A stretch of 64,000 nucleotides of DNA from Luteibacter mycovicinus (GTDB lineage: Bacteria > Pseudomonadota > Gammaproteobacteria > Xanthomonadales > Rhodanobacteraceae). Shown here in pieces: positions 52,776 through 61,942 of the stretch. A model generated the notes under the pieces. The model saw only the letters and a list, made by a program, of their open reading frames with translations, searched no databases and had not been told where the DNA came from. Where the stretch lies: assembly GCF_000745235.1 (NCBI RefSeq), contig NZ_JQNL01000001.1:2418001-2482000 (forward strand), written 5' to 3'. The first letter of the stretch is position 1. Every line of letters begins with the position of its first letter. The position numbers were made by a program, and so were the translations under genes.

Positions 52776-53993
52776 ATGAAGATCGGCATCGTGGGCTACG
52801 GAACGGCCGGACAGGCCAGCGCCATCCTCTTGTCGGAGCGCGGGCACCACGTGACCGTCTTCGAAAAGAGTCCGTTACTGGGTCCCGTGGGCGCGGGATT
52901 TCTGTTGCAGCCGACGGGCCTCGCCATACTGGAACGGATGGGCCTGCTTCCACGCGCGCTCGCGCTGGGTCAGCGTATCGACGAACTCCACGGCGCCACG
53001 CCACGCGGGCGGGCGGTCATGGCCATGCGCTATGCCGATCGTCGTGCGGAATGCTTCGGCCTGGGTATGACGCGCGGCGCCCTCTTCGAGTTGCTGCGCG
53101 AGGCGCATGTCGGCGCAGCTCAGGTACGTACGGGATATCGTATCGTCGCGTACGACACGACGGCGGGGACGATTCGCGACGAGGCCGGCACGGTACACGG
53201 CCCCTATGACCTGGTGATCGCAGCGGATGGCGCGCATTCCGCCTTGCGAACACACTGCGAAGGCAACGTTCGCCGCGAACGCATGTATCCATGGGGCGCT
53301 GTGTGGTGCCTCCTGCGTATCGACGACTGGCATTCGCCCACACACCTGCTGCAGCGCTACGCTGGCACGAAATGCATGATCGGCATGCTCCCCGTGGGTG
53401 AACGGCCAGGGCACGAGGGGCGCTGGGTCACGTTCTACTACAGCCTTCCCGGAGACGCGGTCGAACGGTTCGACGATGGTGCCATCGATGGGCTGAAGGC
53501 GCAGGTCGCCACGCTGTGGCCCGAGCTCACACCGCACATCGCGCATCTGGACCGGGCGGAACAACTCAATCGTGCCCGCTATCGCGACGTGGTGCTGCGT
53601 CAGCCTCATCGCGGCCGCCTCGTCGTCATCGGCGATGCGGCGCATGCCATGAGTCCGCAACTCGGGCAGGGCGTCAACATGGCGCTGCTGGACGCGGCGG
53701 CCCTCGCCGAGTGCCTGGATGAGCAAGCCGATGTCGGGCAAGCGCTCGAGGCGTACCGCCGCCAGCGCCACGCGCATGTCCGCATATATCAGCGCATGAG
53801 CCGCTGGCTGACCCCGCTGTTCCAGTCCGATTACACGGTGCTCGCGTGGTGGCGCGACCTCTGCTTCGGTCCGCTGGGCAAGGCCCCCGGCGCTCGCCGG
53901 CCCATGCTCAGCATCCTCACCGGCGAAGCGGGGCATCGGCGGCGGTCACCCGCTACAAGCGGGACCAAACCGTCGCCATTACATTCGGGCTAG
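52776..53993 (+). CDS. FAD-dependent aromatic-type monooxygenase (salicylate-hydroxylase family)
   Basis: A 405-residue group A flavin hydroxylase. It has the N-terminal FAD-binding motif GYGTAGQASAILL (residues 7-19), the DG motif DLVIAADGAHSALR and the C-terminal GDAAHAMSPQLGQGVNMALLDA that contacts FAD ribityl and pyrophosphate. GGAAGG precedes the ATG at 52776. Relatives hydroxylate aromatic acids, antibiotics or quinolones using NAD(P)H; the substrate is not evident. The DauR-like regulator divergent from it suggests induction by the substrate. The C-terminal 20 residues are basic and uncharacteristic. Confidence 0.87.
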   Translation: MKIGIVGYGTAGQASAILLSERGHHVTVFEKSPLLGPVGAGFLLQPTGLAILERMGLLPRALALGQRIDELHGATPRGRAVMAMRYADRRAECFGLGMTRGALFELLREAHVGAAQVRTGYRIVAYDTTAGTIRDEAGTVHGPYDLVIAADGAHSALRTHCEGNVRRERMYPWGAVWCLLRIDDWHSPTHLLQRYAGTKCMIGMLPVGERPGHEGRWVTFYYSLPGDAVERFDDGAIDGLKAQVATLWPELTPHIAHLDRAEQLNRARYRDVVLRQPHRGRLVVIGDAAHAMSPQLGQGVNMALLDAAALAECLDEQADVGQALEAYRRQRHAHVRIYQRMSRWLTPLFQSDYTVLAWWRDLCFGPLGKAPGARRPMLSILTGEAGHRRRSPATSGTKPSPLHSG

Positions 53994-54035
53994 ATATATA
54001 TTCCGCCACTGGGGCGCGGGAAACCGGAAATTCGC

Positions 54036-55067
54036 ATGAAACGTGTGCTGCTGACCACGGCGTTGTCCTTGTCGCTCGCTTCGACGGCCACGGCGGCCGT
54101 GCCGGTGTGGGGTGCGAAGCAATCCAGCGCGGCCGATGTGCCGCCGTCGCAGCTGAAACCGGGCGAATGGATATGGGGTGGGCGAGGTGCCTCACCCGGG
54201 CCCATGGCCGTGATCGTGAGCCTGACAGAGCAGCGCGCGTACGCGTATCGCAACGGCATCCTCATCGGTGTCAGTACCGTGAGCACTGGAAAAAAAGGCT
54301 ACGAGACGCCCACCGGCGTGTTCACGATCCTGCAGAAGGACAAGGACCACCACTCCAAGAAGTACGACAACGCACCGATGCCGTACCAGGAGCGCCTTAC
54401 CTGGGACGGCGTCGCCTTGCACGCGGGCGGATTGCCGGGTTATCCCGAATCGCACGGCTGCGTGCATCTGCCGACGGAGTTCGCGCGGTTGCTGTTCGAG
54501 TCGACCAACATGGGCATGACCGTGGTGGTCGCGAAGGAAGGCACCGCGCCCGTGACCGTCGTCCACCCGAGCGCGGTGATCCCGATCGATCCGCGCAACG
54601 GCGCGGACCTCGATCTGCCACCGCTGGCCGAGGGCGAGCCATACCGCTGGAATCCCGATGCCTCGCCCACGGGGCCCATCTCGATGGTGCTCAGCGTGCC
54701 GGACGGCCGCGTCGTGGTCTTCCGCAACGGCATCGAGATCGGTCGCAGCCGCGTGGAAGTCAATGACCCGTTGACCGGTACGCACGCCTTCATCGTCGGG
54801 CAGGGCTATATGGCCGATACGCCGAACCGCGCGGGCCTGCGGATGCCCAACTGGATCACCATCGGCATCCCCGGGCACGGCGACGAAGCGGGCAAGGTCG
54901 TGGATGACGCCCTCGCCGACCGCGTCGCGGTGCCGCGCGAATTCATGGAAAAACTGCTGCCGCTGTTGACGCCCGGCTCCGTGTTGCTTGCGACCGACGA
55001 AAGCGTGTCGCCGGCGAGCACCGGCGGGAAGGTCGAGGTGATCGACTCGAACCCGCCGGGCGTCTGA
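54036..55067 (+). CDS. L,D-transpeptidase (ErfK/YbiS/YnhG type) with duplicated domain-like tail
   Basis: A 343-residue periplasmic enzyme. Signal peptide MKRVLLTTALSLSLASTATA. The YkuD domain holds the catalytic motif HAGG...SHGCVHLP with His129, His140 and nucleophile Cys142, plus TVSTGKKGYETPTGVFTILQK. Such enzymes form 3-3 cross-links in peptidoglycan or attach outer-membrane protein to it. The second half (from about 205, PISMVLSVPDGRVVVFRNGIEIGRSRVEV) resembles the start of a second YkuD-like domain but lacks the Cys/His pair, so it may be a degenerate copy. It is convergent with the nuclease gene, 11 bp apart. The acceptor partner is unknown. Confidence 0.9.
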   Translation: MKRVLLTTALSLSLASTATAAVPVWGAKQSSAADVPPSQLKPGEWIWGGRGASPGPMAVIVSLTEQRAYAYRNGILIGVSTVSTGKKGYETPTGVFTILQKDKDHHSKKYDNAPMPYQERLTWDGVALHAGGLPGYPESHGCVHLPTEFARLLFESTNMGMTVVVAKEGTAPVTVVHPSAVIPIDPRNGADLDLPPLAEGEPYRWNPDASPTGPISMVLSVPDGRVVVFRNGIEIGRSRVEVNDPLTGTHAFIVGQGYMADTPNRAGLRMPNWITIGIPGHGDEAGKVVDDALADRVAVPREFMEKLLPLLTPGSVLLATDESVSPASTGGKVEVIDSNPPGV

Positions 55068-55078
55068 CGCGAAGCGCT

Positions 55079-55849
55079 TCAGTTGGGCAGAGGCAACGAG
55101 ATCGCCTTGCTCTTCACCGTGGCGCTCAGCGTCGGGAACGGATCGATACCGGTTTCGTCGATGATCGTGTCGACCGACACGACCGCGCAGACCGGTGTGT
55201 CGACGTTGGAGCAGCGCCATACGGCGGCGCCGCCCTCGGCCGGAATGTAAACCGCCTTCCAGGTGTAGTTGGGCACGATCACGGCATCCGCGCCGATCGT
55301 ATCGGGCGTGGGCCCATCGAAGGCGGGACCCGTGACGACCCAGGCCTCACCGTCTTCCGTCACCAGCGTGCGCAGGCTGGTTTCGATGCGCTCCCACTTG
55401 CCCGTGTTGAGCGTGTGGTTCTGCGGCACCATGTTCGCGAGCGAGAAGCTTTGCTTCTGCGCCGCGGCGTTGGGCTCATCGCCTGATGGTGTCATGTGGC
55501 CCCGGTCGTAGCCACTGCCCTTGTAGTCGGCCAGTTCGGAGCGATCCTCCTCGGGAATGGCGGTTTCCGCGTGGAACGCGTCCTTTCGCGGCGTGTTCTG
55601 CGCATCGGCGATCTGAGCGGCGGTGAGGTGTTCGGCGGACCAGAGCGGCCCCTTGGTGACGCCCGATGCGATCAATGCATAGGCATCGTTGCAGACGACG
55701 GTGGTGCGTTCGGCGAGCGACGTGTCGATGAGGTCGGGCGCCTGTTCCCCCTGAAAAAACTGTGGGCAAGCGGTGTCGGAAGCGTGGACCACACCGGCGA
55801 CGGTGAAGACGACGACGGCGCAGAGTACGCGTGCGAAGCGATCGAGCAT
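55079..55849 (-). CDS. Secreted DNA/RNA non-specific endonuclease (NUC1 family)
   Basis: A 256-residue exported nuclease. Signal peptide MLDRFARVLCAVVVFTVAGVVHA. The active-site motif DRGHMTPSGDEP and downstream Mg-binding Asn in LANMVPQNHTLN are typical of Serratia/EndoG-type nucleases. Cysteine pairs suggest disulphides in the periplasm or outside. Likely roles are nutrient scavenging from DNA/RNA or extracellular DNA turnover. ATG 55849; promoter region includes a 22-bp hairpin at 55941-55962. No inhibitor (NuiA-like) gene is adjacent, consistent with export before folding. Confidence 0.92.
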   Translation of the reverse strand: MLDRFARVLCAVVVFTVAGVVHASDTACPQFFQGEQAPDLIDTSLAERTTVVCNDAYALIASGVTKGPLWSAEHLTAAQIADAQNTPRKDAFHAETAIPEEDRSELADYKGSGYDRGHMTPSGDEPNAAAQKQSFSLANMVPQNHTLNTGKWERIETSLRTLVTEDGEAWVVTGPAFDGPTPDTIGADAVIVPNYTWKAVYIPAEGGAAVWRCSNVDTPVCAVVSVDTIIDETGIDPFPTLSATVKSKAISLPLPN

Positions 55850-55940
55850 GTTGATTCCCCAGGCGATTGGAGATTTCCCCTGTTCGCGAGCGGTGTCATT
55901 CTTGCCACGTCAGATGACGTGCGTGGGACACCCGTATGCT

Positions 55941-55962
55941 GAAAGTGGGATGCGCGTCCCAC
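55941..55962. terminator. Hairpin between the LysR gene end and the nuclease promoter
   Basis: AAGTGGGA-TGCGCG-TCCCACTT: a perfect 8-bp stem with a 6-base loop, 16 bp past the LysR stop in leftward transcription and 92 bp before the nuclease start. Only a short TTT run follows, so it is a weak terminator or an operator. Confidence 0.4.
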
Positions 55963-55977
55963 TTCGGGTAGTCATTC

Positions 55978-56874
55978 TTAGAATCCGTTCTCGCCGATTG
56001 CTTCGCTGAGATAGGTCACGAAAGACGCGATGCGTGCCGAAATCGCGGTATTCCGGTAATACACGGCGTTGATCGGCTGGCGAAACTCGGTACGGTGTTG
56101 CGGCAGTACTTCGACCAGCCGGCCCGCGGCGCGATCCGCGTGCGTCATGAAGTCGGAGAGGCAGACGATGCCGTTGCCTTCGATCGCCAGCTGACGAAGG
56201 GTCTCACCACTCGCGGCACGGATAGTCGGTTTGATGCGTACGGGTAAGTGCTTCTCGTCGAGCAGCGGCCACTCGTTGAGCGACTCGGGCTCGGTGAAGC
56301 CGAGCAATGAGTGCTTCGGTAGATCCGCGGGCGTGCCTGGCTCGCCATGGCGAGCGAGATAGGCCGGACTGGCGAGACAACGTATCTGACTCGTTCCGAT
56401 CGGTCGCGCGTGCAGGGTGGAGTCCTTCAGGCGACCGATGCGCAAGGCCACGTCGGTGCGTCGCTCGAGCAGGTCGATAAAGCCTTCGCTGCTGAGCAGT
56501 TCGAGCTCGACGTCGGGAAACCGCTCGCGATAGCCCGCGATCAGCGGTACCACCACGTGCAACATGAACGGCGTGGCGGCATCGACGCGCAGCCGGCCCG
56601 CCGGTCGGCTCTGTCGCGTCGCCATCTGCTCTTCCGCGTTTTCCACGGCGGCGACGATCTCGCGGGCACGTTCGAGAAACGCCTCGCCCTCATCGGTGAG
56701 TTCCAGCCGCCGTGTGGTCCGGCGCAACAGCGTGGTCTTCAGCTTCTGCTCCAGCCGTGCGAGCGTGCGGCTCGCCGCGGACACGGTCTGGTCCAGTTGC
56801 TGCGCGGCGCTGGTGATCGACCCGGTATCGACGACTGCGATGAAGTTCTGGATTTCGTCGAGGGTGATGTTCAT
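55978..56874 (-). CDS. LysR-family transcriptional regulator
   Basis: A 298-residue LysR protein. The helix-turn-helix is GSITSAAQQLDQTVSAASRTLARLEQKLKTTLLRRTTR (about residues 18-55), followed by AGRLRVDAATPFMLHVVVPLIAGYRERFPDVELELLSS and a normal effector domain. ATG 56874 gives MNITLDEIQNFIAVVD; the longer frame upstream runs antisense through the Fic gene. Only 19 bp separate it from the Fic stop on the same strand, so read-through is possible. No divergent target gene is present, so its regulon is elsewhere. Confidence 0.9.
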   Translation of the reverse strand: MNITLDEIQNFIAVVDTGSITSAAQQLDQTVSAASRTLARLEQKLKTTLLRRTTRRLELTDEGEAFLERAREIVAAVENAEEQMATRQSRPAGRLRVDAATPFMLHVVVPLIAGYRERFPDVELELLSSEGFIDLLERRTDVALRIGRLKDSTLHARPIGTSQIRCLASPAYLARHGEPGTPADLPKHSLLGFTEPESLNEWPLLDEKHLPVRIKPTIRAASGETLRQLAIEGNGIVCLSDFMTHADRAAGRLVEVLPQHRTEFRQPINAVYYRNTAISARIASFVTYLSEAIGENGF

Positions 56875-56893
56875 GGCTCTGCTTATACCCGAG

Positions 56894-58021
56894 TCAGGGG
56901 ATGGCGTAGCGCGTGCTGCGGCCACCGCCCGGGAGACGGACGAGACAGCCTTTATCGAGCAGCTCGGCGAGATGACGCGTGGCGGTGGCTTTGGAAACCC
57001 CGGCGACCGCGCCGTACTGCGACGCGCTGATGCCGTGCGCGAATCCGCGCTCACCGCCATCGAGCAGGCGGTTGAGCACCTTGATCTGCTCCGCTGAGAG
57101 ATGGTCGGCCCGATGCCGGTTCCAGAAACGGGCCTTCGCCAGCACGCGGTCGATCTGTGCGAGGGCACGCTCCAGGCTGTCCTTCAGCGTGGTCAGAAAC
57201 CAGAGCAGCCATGGGGTGATGTCCAGCCCGCCCTTCTGGCTCGCTTCGAGGATGTCGTAATAGCCCTGCCTGTCGGCCAGGATGCTCACCGACATGGCAT
57301 GAAAACGAATCGCCTCATGGCCGGCTTGTGCGAGTGCCAGATCGGTGAGCGCGCGGGTCAGGCGGCCGTTGCCATCGTCAAAAGGATGCAGGGTGACGAA
57401 CCAGAAATGCGCGAGGCCGGCACGCAGCAGCGGATCCAGCGTGCGGTCCTCGCGGCTGGCATCGAACCAGGCGAGAAAGGCGGTGAGCTGCTCTTCGAGG
57501 CCATCGCGGGGCGGCGCCTCGAAGTGAACGATGGGGCGATCGATCCGGCCCGAGACCACCTGCATCGGCTCCTTGCCGCGCAGCTCACCCACATGAATAC
57601 GCGACGGAAGCATCGAATCGCCCGTCGGAAAGAGCCAGACATGCCAGCGAAGCAAGCGAGCCATATCGAGTGGGGAGTCGTACCCGTGCGTTGCGTCCAC
57701 CATCAACGAGGCGAGGCCCTCACTACGTGGCGTCGCGCCCCTGGTATCGGTGACCACGCCGAGCCGTCGCGCGAGTGATGAGCGGACCGACGCCGCGTTG
57801 AGAGTCTCACCCTCGATGGCGGACGAGGTGATGACGTTGCGGAGCAGGCTGTCGAGTTCTTGAGAGGCTTCGACATCGTCAGCCACCGTGCCTGCAAGTC
57901 CGAGCAGTTTGCCCTGCAGCAGATGGCATTCGCGCAGCGGTGTGGACAGCGCCTGTTCGTCCCAGTGGAAGGTGGGCCATCCGGGTTGCTGCCAGATCCA
58001 GCAGGGCGAGTACGCTGTCAT
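56894..58021 (-). CDS. Fic-family AMP transferase (DUF4172-Fic-wHTH)
   Basis: A 375-residue Fic protein with three parts. An N-terminal DUF4172 region starts WIWQQPGWPTFHWD. The Fic core has the complete catalytic motif HPFDDGNGRLTR (His212). A C-terminal winged helix (about 330-375, ISASQYGAVAGVSKATATRHLAELLDKGCLV) follows. The inhibitory motif S-x3-E-G (Ser66-Glu70-Gly71, SSAIEGE) marks a class II Fic enzyme, autoinhibited in cis. Such enzymes transfer AMP to a protein Tyr, Ser or Thr; the target is unknown. ATG 58021 is the first base of an array of five repeated motifs that the winged helix probably binds, as described for other Fic-HTH autoregulators. An upstream in-frame ATG (58126) would run through the array. 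Confidence 0.9.
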   Translation of the reverse strand: MTAYSPCWIWQQPGWPTFHWDEQALSTPLRECHLLQGKLLGLAGTVADDVEASQELDSLLRNVITSSAIEGETLNAASVRSSLARRLGVVTDTRGATPRSEGLASLMVDATHGYDSPLDMARLLRWHVWLFPTGDSMLPSRIHVGELRGKEPMQVVSGRIDRPIVHFEAPPRDGLEEQLTAFLAWFDASREDRTLDPLLRAGLAHFWFVTLHPFDDGNGRLTRALTDLALAQAGHEAIRFHAMSVSILADRQGYYDILEASQKGGLDITPWLLWFLTTLKDSLERALAQIDRVLAKARFWNRHRADHLSAEQIKVLNRLLDGGERGFAHGISASQYGAVAGVSKATATRHLAELLDKGCLVRLPGGGRSTRYAIP

Positions 58022-58095
58022 GAGCCGATTATACGGCCTATTCGGCTCACGAAATGAGCCGAATAGGCCGACTATTCGGCTCATGAGCCTATTAT
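58021..58095. promoter_or_regulatory. Five-copy operator array overlapping the Fic start codon
   Basis: The 12-bp motif TGAGCCGAATAG occurs, in alternating orientation, at 58021-58032 (TGAGCCGATTAT), 58038-58049 (reverse, exact), 58055-58066 (exact), 58072-58083 (reverse, exact) and 58084-58095 (TGAGCCTATTAT). Copies two and three form a perfect 16-bp inverted repeat (58034-58049 and 58055-58070) with a 5-base loop. The array covers the ATG and the entire upstream gap. Confidence 0.8.
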
Positions 58096-58122
58096 GTCCG
58101 GGTAGAACGACGGCGGCGAGGC

Positions 58123-61100
58123 TCAACTATCGCGATGCCGTCGTGCCCGTCGTGCCCGCCAAGAAGACCGCCATCGCGGCAGGATGCCGGCAGTGCCGTG
58201 CAGGTACGCGAACCGTGCAGGCACGGCGAGGCGTATCTCGGTGCCGCGAAGCGGCGCCGTGCGCAGGGTGAATCGGGCACCGATGTGCGCCGCGCGTTCG
58301 CGCATCCCGATGACACCGAAGCGCTTGTCCTCGTGCGGTACGACAACGCTTTCCAGAAAGCCCACGCCATCGTCGTGCACCGCGACGCGCAGGACCCGTC
58401 GCGAAAACTGCAGCGACACCGCGATGATCCGCGCGTGGCTGTGCTGAATCGCATTACCCAGTGCTTCCCGCACGATGCTGTAGATCTCGTCCTGCACCAG
58501 GCCGTTGACGTTGCGGGGCTTGCCTGAGACGTGCACGACGATGGTCTCGTCCATGTCGCGGGCGAGCATGGCCAGACGGTCCGCGAGCTCGCCACCCGAC
58601 GTGCGTCCCGAACGCAGACCCTGTACGCGATCGCGACCCTCGACCAGCAGATGCTCGGCGCGGTCGATGGCCCGCTCCAGCGCAGCACGCGATGCGTCGT
58701 CGTCGGACAGGCGGTCGACCAGCGCCTGGAAGCGAAGGACCAGCCCTTGCGCGCCTTGCAGCAGCGTGTCGTGCAGCTCGCGGGCGATGCGCTCCCGTTC
58801 GTTGTGGCGTTCGTTGAGGCGCAGCCGCAGCTGGCTGGTCAGCGCGCCGACACGCCAGCGATGCACCGACCAGATGAAAGCGCCGAGCACGAGCACGCAC
58901 AGCAGCTTGAACCACACGGATTCGATGAAACGCGGCAGCACTTCGATGTCGACCGTCTCCGCGCGATTCCAGCGCACGCGGTCGTACGAGGCCTCGACGA
59001 TGAACGTATAGCGTCCCGGTCGTAATTGCCCGTAGGACGCCTCGCGACGCGATCCGGCGTCGTGCCAGCCCGCGTCTTCGCCGTCCAGCCGGTAGCGGAA
59101 CGTCACGCCATTGGGATAGCCCGGGGCGATGGCGGTATAGGACACATCCAGGTCGCGGTTCCGTTTCATGACGACGACGGCATCGGGATCGAAGCTCTTG
59201 CCGCCGGACACGATGCGACGGATGACCGTGGGCGGCGGCGGCCTTGGCGCTGGCTGCCGCGTGGGATCGAGCCAGGCCAGGCCTTGCGCGCCGGCGAACC
59301 AGAGGCGGCCGTCACGCGACGCAAGGGCGGTGGGCAGCGGACGCACGAGTTGCGCGGGGCCGCCCAGACCATCTTCCATCGTCAGCGGGTCGACATGCGC
59401 GGGACGCTCCGGATGAGCAAGCACCGCCCGCCACTCGCTGCGCGTAAAGTGTGTGACACCGGCCGTACCGTAGATCCAGATGCCGCCGTCCTTGCTCTCG
59501 ACGATGCCGGTGGCGGAATCCAGCGCGCCCGCCCGGTCGGGCACGACGCGCACGAACCGGTCGCCGTCCAGGAAGGTAAGCGCGTGCTCGGCCGCGACCA
59601 CCAGATGGCCGTCCACACTGGCGATCGCCGTCACCGGACCCAGTCCAAGGCCCTGGTCGGCGCCGTACCGCGTCAGCTTCGTGCCGTCCAGCAGGGCGAC
59701 CGACCCGTCCAGGTAACCGAACCACGGTCGCCCCTGGCGGTCCACGTGGATGAGTGCGGGGGCCAGTTCGGGGAACGCGGCGATCTGCGCCGCCGGCACC
59801 CAGCCGTCGTCGTCCAGCGCGAAGACACCCATCAGGCGCATGGAGATCCACAGGCGACCGGCGCCGTCCCGCGCGATCGCCTGTACGATGGCATCGCGCG
59901 CCGCGGCACCGCGTGGCAGGTCGACGGCCACGGGTCGCCCGTCGCGCATGCGCCACAGCTTGCCGGTGCCACCGAGCCAGACCGTGCCGTCGGTATCGCG
60001 AAACGCACTGACCACCGCGCCACCGAAGCCGGACAGCGCCACCGGATCGGGCGTCAGTGCCCAGAGGCGGTCCATGTGCACGCTACGCGCCGATGTCCCC
60101 GTAAACACGTGGCCGTCGCCATCCTCGACCAGCGCGAAGTAAGACTCCGTGCTGGGGAACCGCACACGCGCGAGCCAGCTGTCGCGGAAGCGGTCGACGC
60201 CCATCTTCGTGCTGACCCAGACGTCCCCGTCGCGATCTTCCATCAGTGTCATCGTCGCCTCGGAGCTGAGGCCCGCCGATTCGCCGAACGTCTGCGGCAC
60301 CGAGGCGTCGAATCCGTGAATGCCCTCGCGCTGCACGTCCTGCCAGCTGCCACGGCAGAGGTCGGCGGCGCACGCCACGGTCCAGAGGTTGCCGTCGCGG
60401 TCGAACGTCACCGTATCGCTGTTCGCGCGCCGCTCCTGGTCGACGGCATGGGGCTTGCCCCAGTCGCCTTCCGCGAGACGTACCTGACCGCCGCCATGGT
60501 CGATGACCACGATCCGGCCCTGCGGTCCGCGCAACAACATGCCGCCGCCGTGAGGCGAAAGCTCGATACGTTCGAAGTGCCGTGCATGCGGTGCCAACCG
60601 GTAGAAGCCCGCCGGCGCGCCGATCCACAGCCCGCCGCGACCGTCGTCGAACAGCTGCTTAGGCCTGTCGGGCACACCCCAGCTGGCATCGACGTGCTTC
60701 CAGCGCACGCCGTCGAAGCGGAACAAGCCGACTTCGGTCACACCCCATATCGCGCCGTCACTCGCCGAACGCATACCGAGCACGACGACGCCGTGCGGCA
60801 ATCCATCCGCCTGGTCGTATAGCGTGACGGCGCCGTGCCGGAGGCGCGCGACGCCGCCATTGGCGAGTCCGACCCAGAGGTCGCCGCCGGGCGCGGCGAA
60901 CAGGCTCCACGTCGCGTTGGTCTCGTTGGACATCGGTGGCAGCAACGGCACTTTCTCGAACGAGAAGCCGTCGTAGCGATACAGCCCCGCCGGCGTGCTG
61001 AGCCACAGCCAGCCATCCTCGGTCTGCGCCATGGCAGTCGCGCCGGCGGGCGCGCCGTCTTCGCCGCGCAACGCGGTGTGCTGCAGCTGGGCGAGCGTGC

Positions 61101-61176
61101 GCGTGGCGTCGGTCGCCCTTGCGCTATATGACGCGCTACATAGCGTCAGGCACGCGAGAAGCGCCACCGCTTTCAT
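58123..61176 (-). CDS. Sensor histidine kinase with two-component-regulator propeller
   Basis: A membrane kinase of about 1,017 residues. After a signal peptide (MKAVALLACLTLCSASYSARA) come many Reg_prop propeller repeats (DGWLWLSTPAGLYRYDG, GDLWVGLANGGVARL, GGLWIGAPAGFYRL and others) forming a periplasmic sensor. A Y_Y_Y domain follows (YPNGVTFRYRLDGEDAGW), then one membrane helix (WFKLLCVLVLGAFIWSV). The HisKA_3 box RERIARELHDTLLQG carries phospho-acceptor His near residue 802, and the ATPase has REALGNAIQHSHA and DDGVGF. Several starts are possible (GTG 61218; ATG 61197, 61185, 61176); none has a strong ribosome site, and I use 61176, which opens the signal peptide. No response regulator is adjacent. 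It diverges from paoABC. Confidence 0.92.
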   Translation of the reverse strand: MKAVALLACLTLCSASYSARATDATRTLAQLQHTALRGEDGAPAGATAMAQTEDGWLWLSTPAGLYRYDGFSFEKVPLLPPMSNETNATWSLFAAPGGDLWVGLANGGVARLRHGAVTLYDQADGLPHGVVVLGMRSASDGAIWGVTEVGLFRFDGVRWKHVDASWGVPDRPKQLFDDGRGGLWIGAPAGFYRLAPHARHFERIELSPHGGGMLLRGPQGRIVVIDHGGGQVRLAEGDWGKPHAVDQERRANSDTVTFDRDGNLWTVACAADLCRGSWQDVQREGIHGFDASVPQTFGESAGLSSEATMTLMEDRDGDVWVSTKMGVDRFRDSWLARVRFPSTESYFALVEDGDGHVFTGTSARSVHMDRLWALTPDPVALSGFGGAVVSAFRDTDGTVWLGGTGKLWRMRDGRPVAVDLPRGAAARDAIVQAIARDGAGRLWISMRLMGVFALDDDGWVPAAQIAAFPELAPALIHVDRQGRPWFGYLDGSVALLDGTKLTRYGADQGLGLGPVTAIASVDGHLVVAAEHALTFLDGDRFVRVVPDRAGALDSATGIVESKDGGIWIYGTAGVTHFTRSEWRAVLAHPERPAHVDPLTMEDGLGGPAQLVRPLPTALASRDGRLWFAGAQGLAWLDPTRQPAPRPPPPTVIRRIVSGGKSFDPDAVVVMKRNRDLDVSYTAIAPGYPNGVTFRYRLDGEDAGWHDAGSRREASYGQLRPGRYTFIVEASYDRVRWNRAETVDIEVLPRFIESVWFKLLCVLVLGAFIWSVHRWRVGALTSQLRLRLNERHNERERIARELHDTLLQGAQGLVLRFQALVDRLSDDDASRAALERAIDRAEHLLVEGRDRVQGLRSGRTSGGELADRLAMLARDMDETIVVHVSGKPRNVNGLVQDEIYSIVREALGNAIQHSHARIIAVSLQFSRRVLRVAVHDDGVGFLESVVVPHEDKRFGVIGMRERAAHIGARFTLRTAPLRGTEIRLAVPARFAYLHGTAGILPRWRSSWRARRARRHRDS

Positions 61177-61300
61177 GAAACCCATACATCGCGTCATTCG
61201 AAATTTGTTATCAATCACAGGACATTTTACGCCTTAACATCAGGCGAGTAAGGCAGGCCATCCCGGTCGATCGCATCGACACTGACAGAGGCCCACCCAA

Positions 61301-61942
61301 GTGGACACAGTGAACGCACCAAAGCTTTCCCGCCGCACCTTCCTCAAGTTGGGTGCGGCCACCGCCAGCGCAACCGCCGTACCTCCCCTCGTCGCCAGGG
61401 CCGCGACGCCGGCACCGCCCCGGCAGCCGGTCACGGCAACACTGTCGATGCACGTCAACGGCAAGCCGCAATCGCTGACGCTGGATACGCGCACCACTCT
61501 GCTCGACGCCTTGCGCGAGCATCTGCACCTCACCGGTACCAAGAAGGGCTGCGACCATGGTCAGTGCGGCGCATGCACGGTCATCGTGGACGGACGCCGC
61601 ATCAACAGCTGCCTGACCCTGGCGGTGATGCACGAGGGCGCAAAGGTCACGACCATCGAAGGCCTCGGCACGCCGCAAAAGCTTCACCCGATGCAGGCCG
61701 CCTTCGTGAAACACGACGGCTACCAGTGCGGCTACTGCACGCCCGGACAGATCTGCAGCGCCGTCGCCGTACTCGACGAAATTCACGATGACATTCCCAG
61801 TCACGTGAGCGGCAGCCTCACCACACGGGCCACGGTCAGTGCGACCGAAATTCGCGAACGCATGAGCGGCAATATCTGCCGTTGCGGCGCGTACTCGAAC
61901 ATCGTGGAAGCGATCACCGAAGTCGCGGGGAGCAAGGCATGA
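61301..61942 (+). CDS. paoA: Aldehyde oxidoreductase [2Fe-2S] subunit PaoA, Tat-exported
   Basis: A 213-residue iron-sulphur subunit of a periplasmic molybdenum aldehyde oxidoreductase. The Tat signal SRRTFLK (residues 10-16) exports the folded complex. Two [2Fe-2S] clusters are bound by [14 protein letters not shown] plus the Cys in NSC, and by QCGYCTPGQ and [11 protein letters not shown]. The start GTG 61301 (or GTG 61310) is the only reasonable one before the Tat motif. The stop overlaps the paoB start in ATGA. PaoABC oxidises aromatic and other aldehydes to acids, giving protection against aldehyde toxicity. Confidence 0.92.
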   Translation: MDTVNAPKLSRRTFLKLGAATASATAVPPLVARAATPAPPRQPVTATLSMHVNGKPQSLTLDTRTTLLDALREHLHLTGTKKGCDHGQCGACTVIVDGRRINSCLTLAVMHEGAKVTTIEGLGTPQKLHPMQAAFVKHDGYQCGYCTPGQICSAVAVLDEIHDDIPSHVSGSLTTRATVSATEIRERMSGNICRCGAYSNIVEAITEVAGSKA

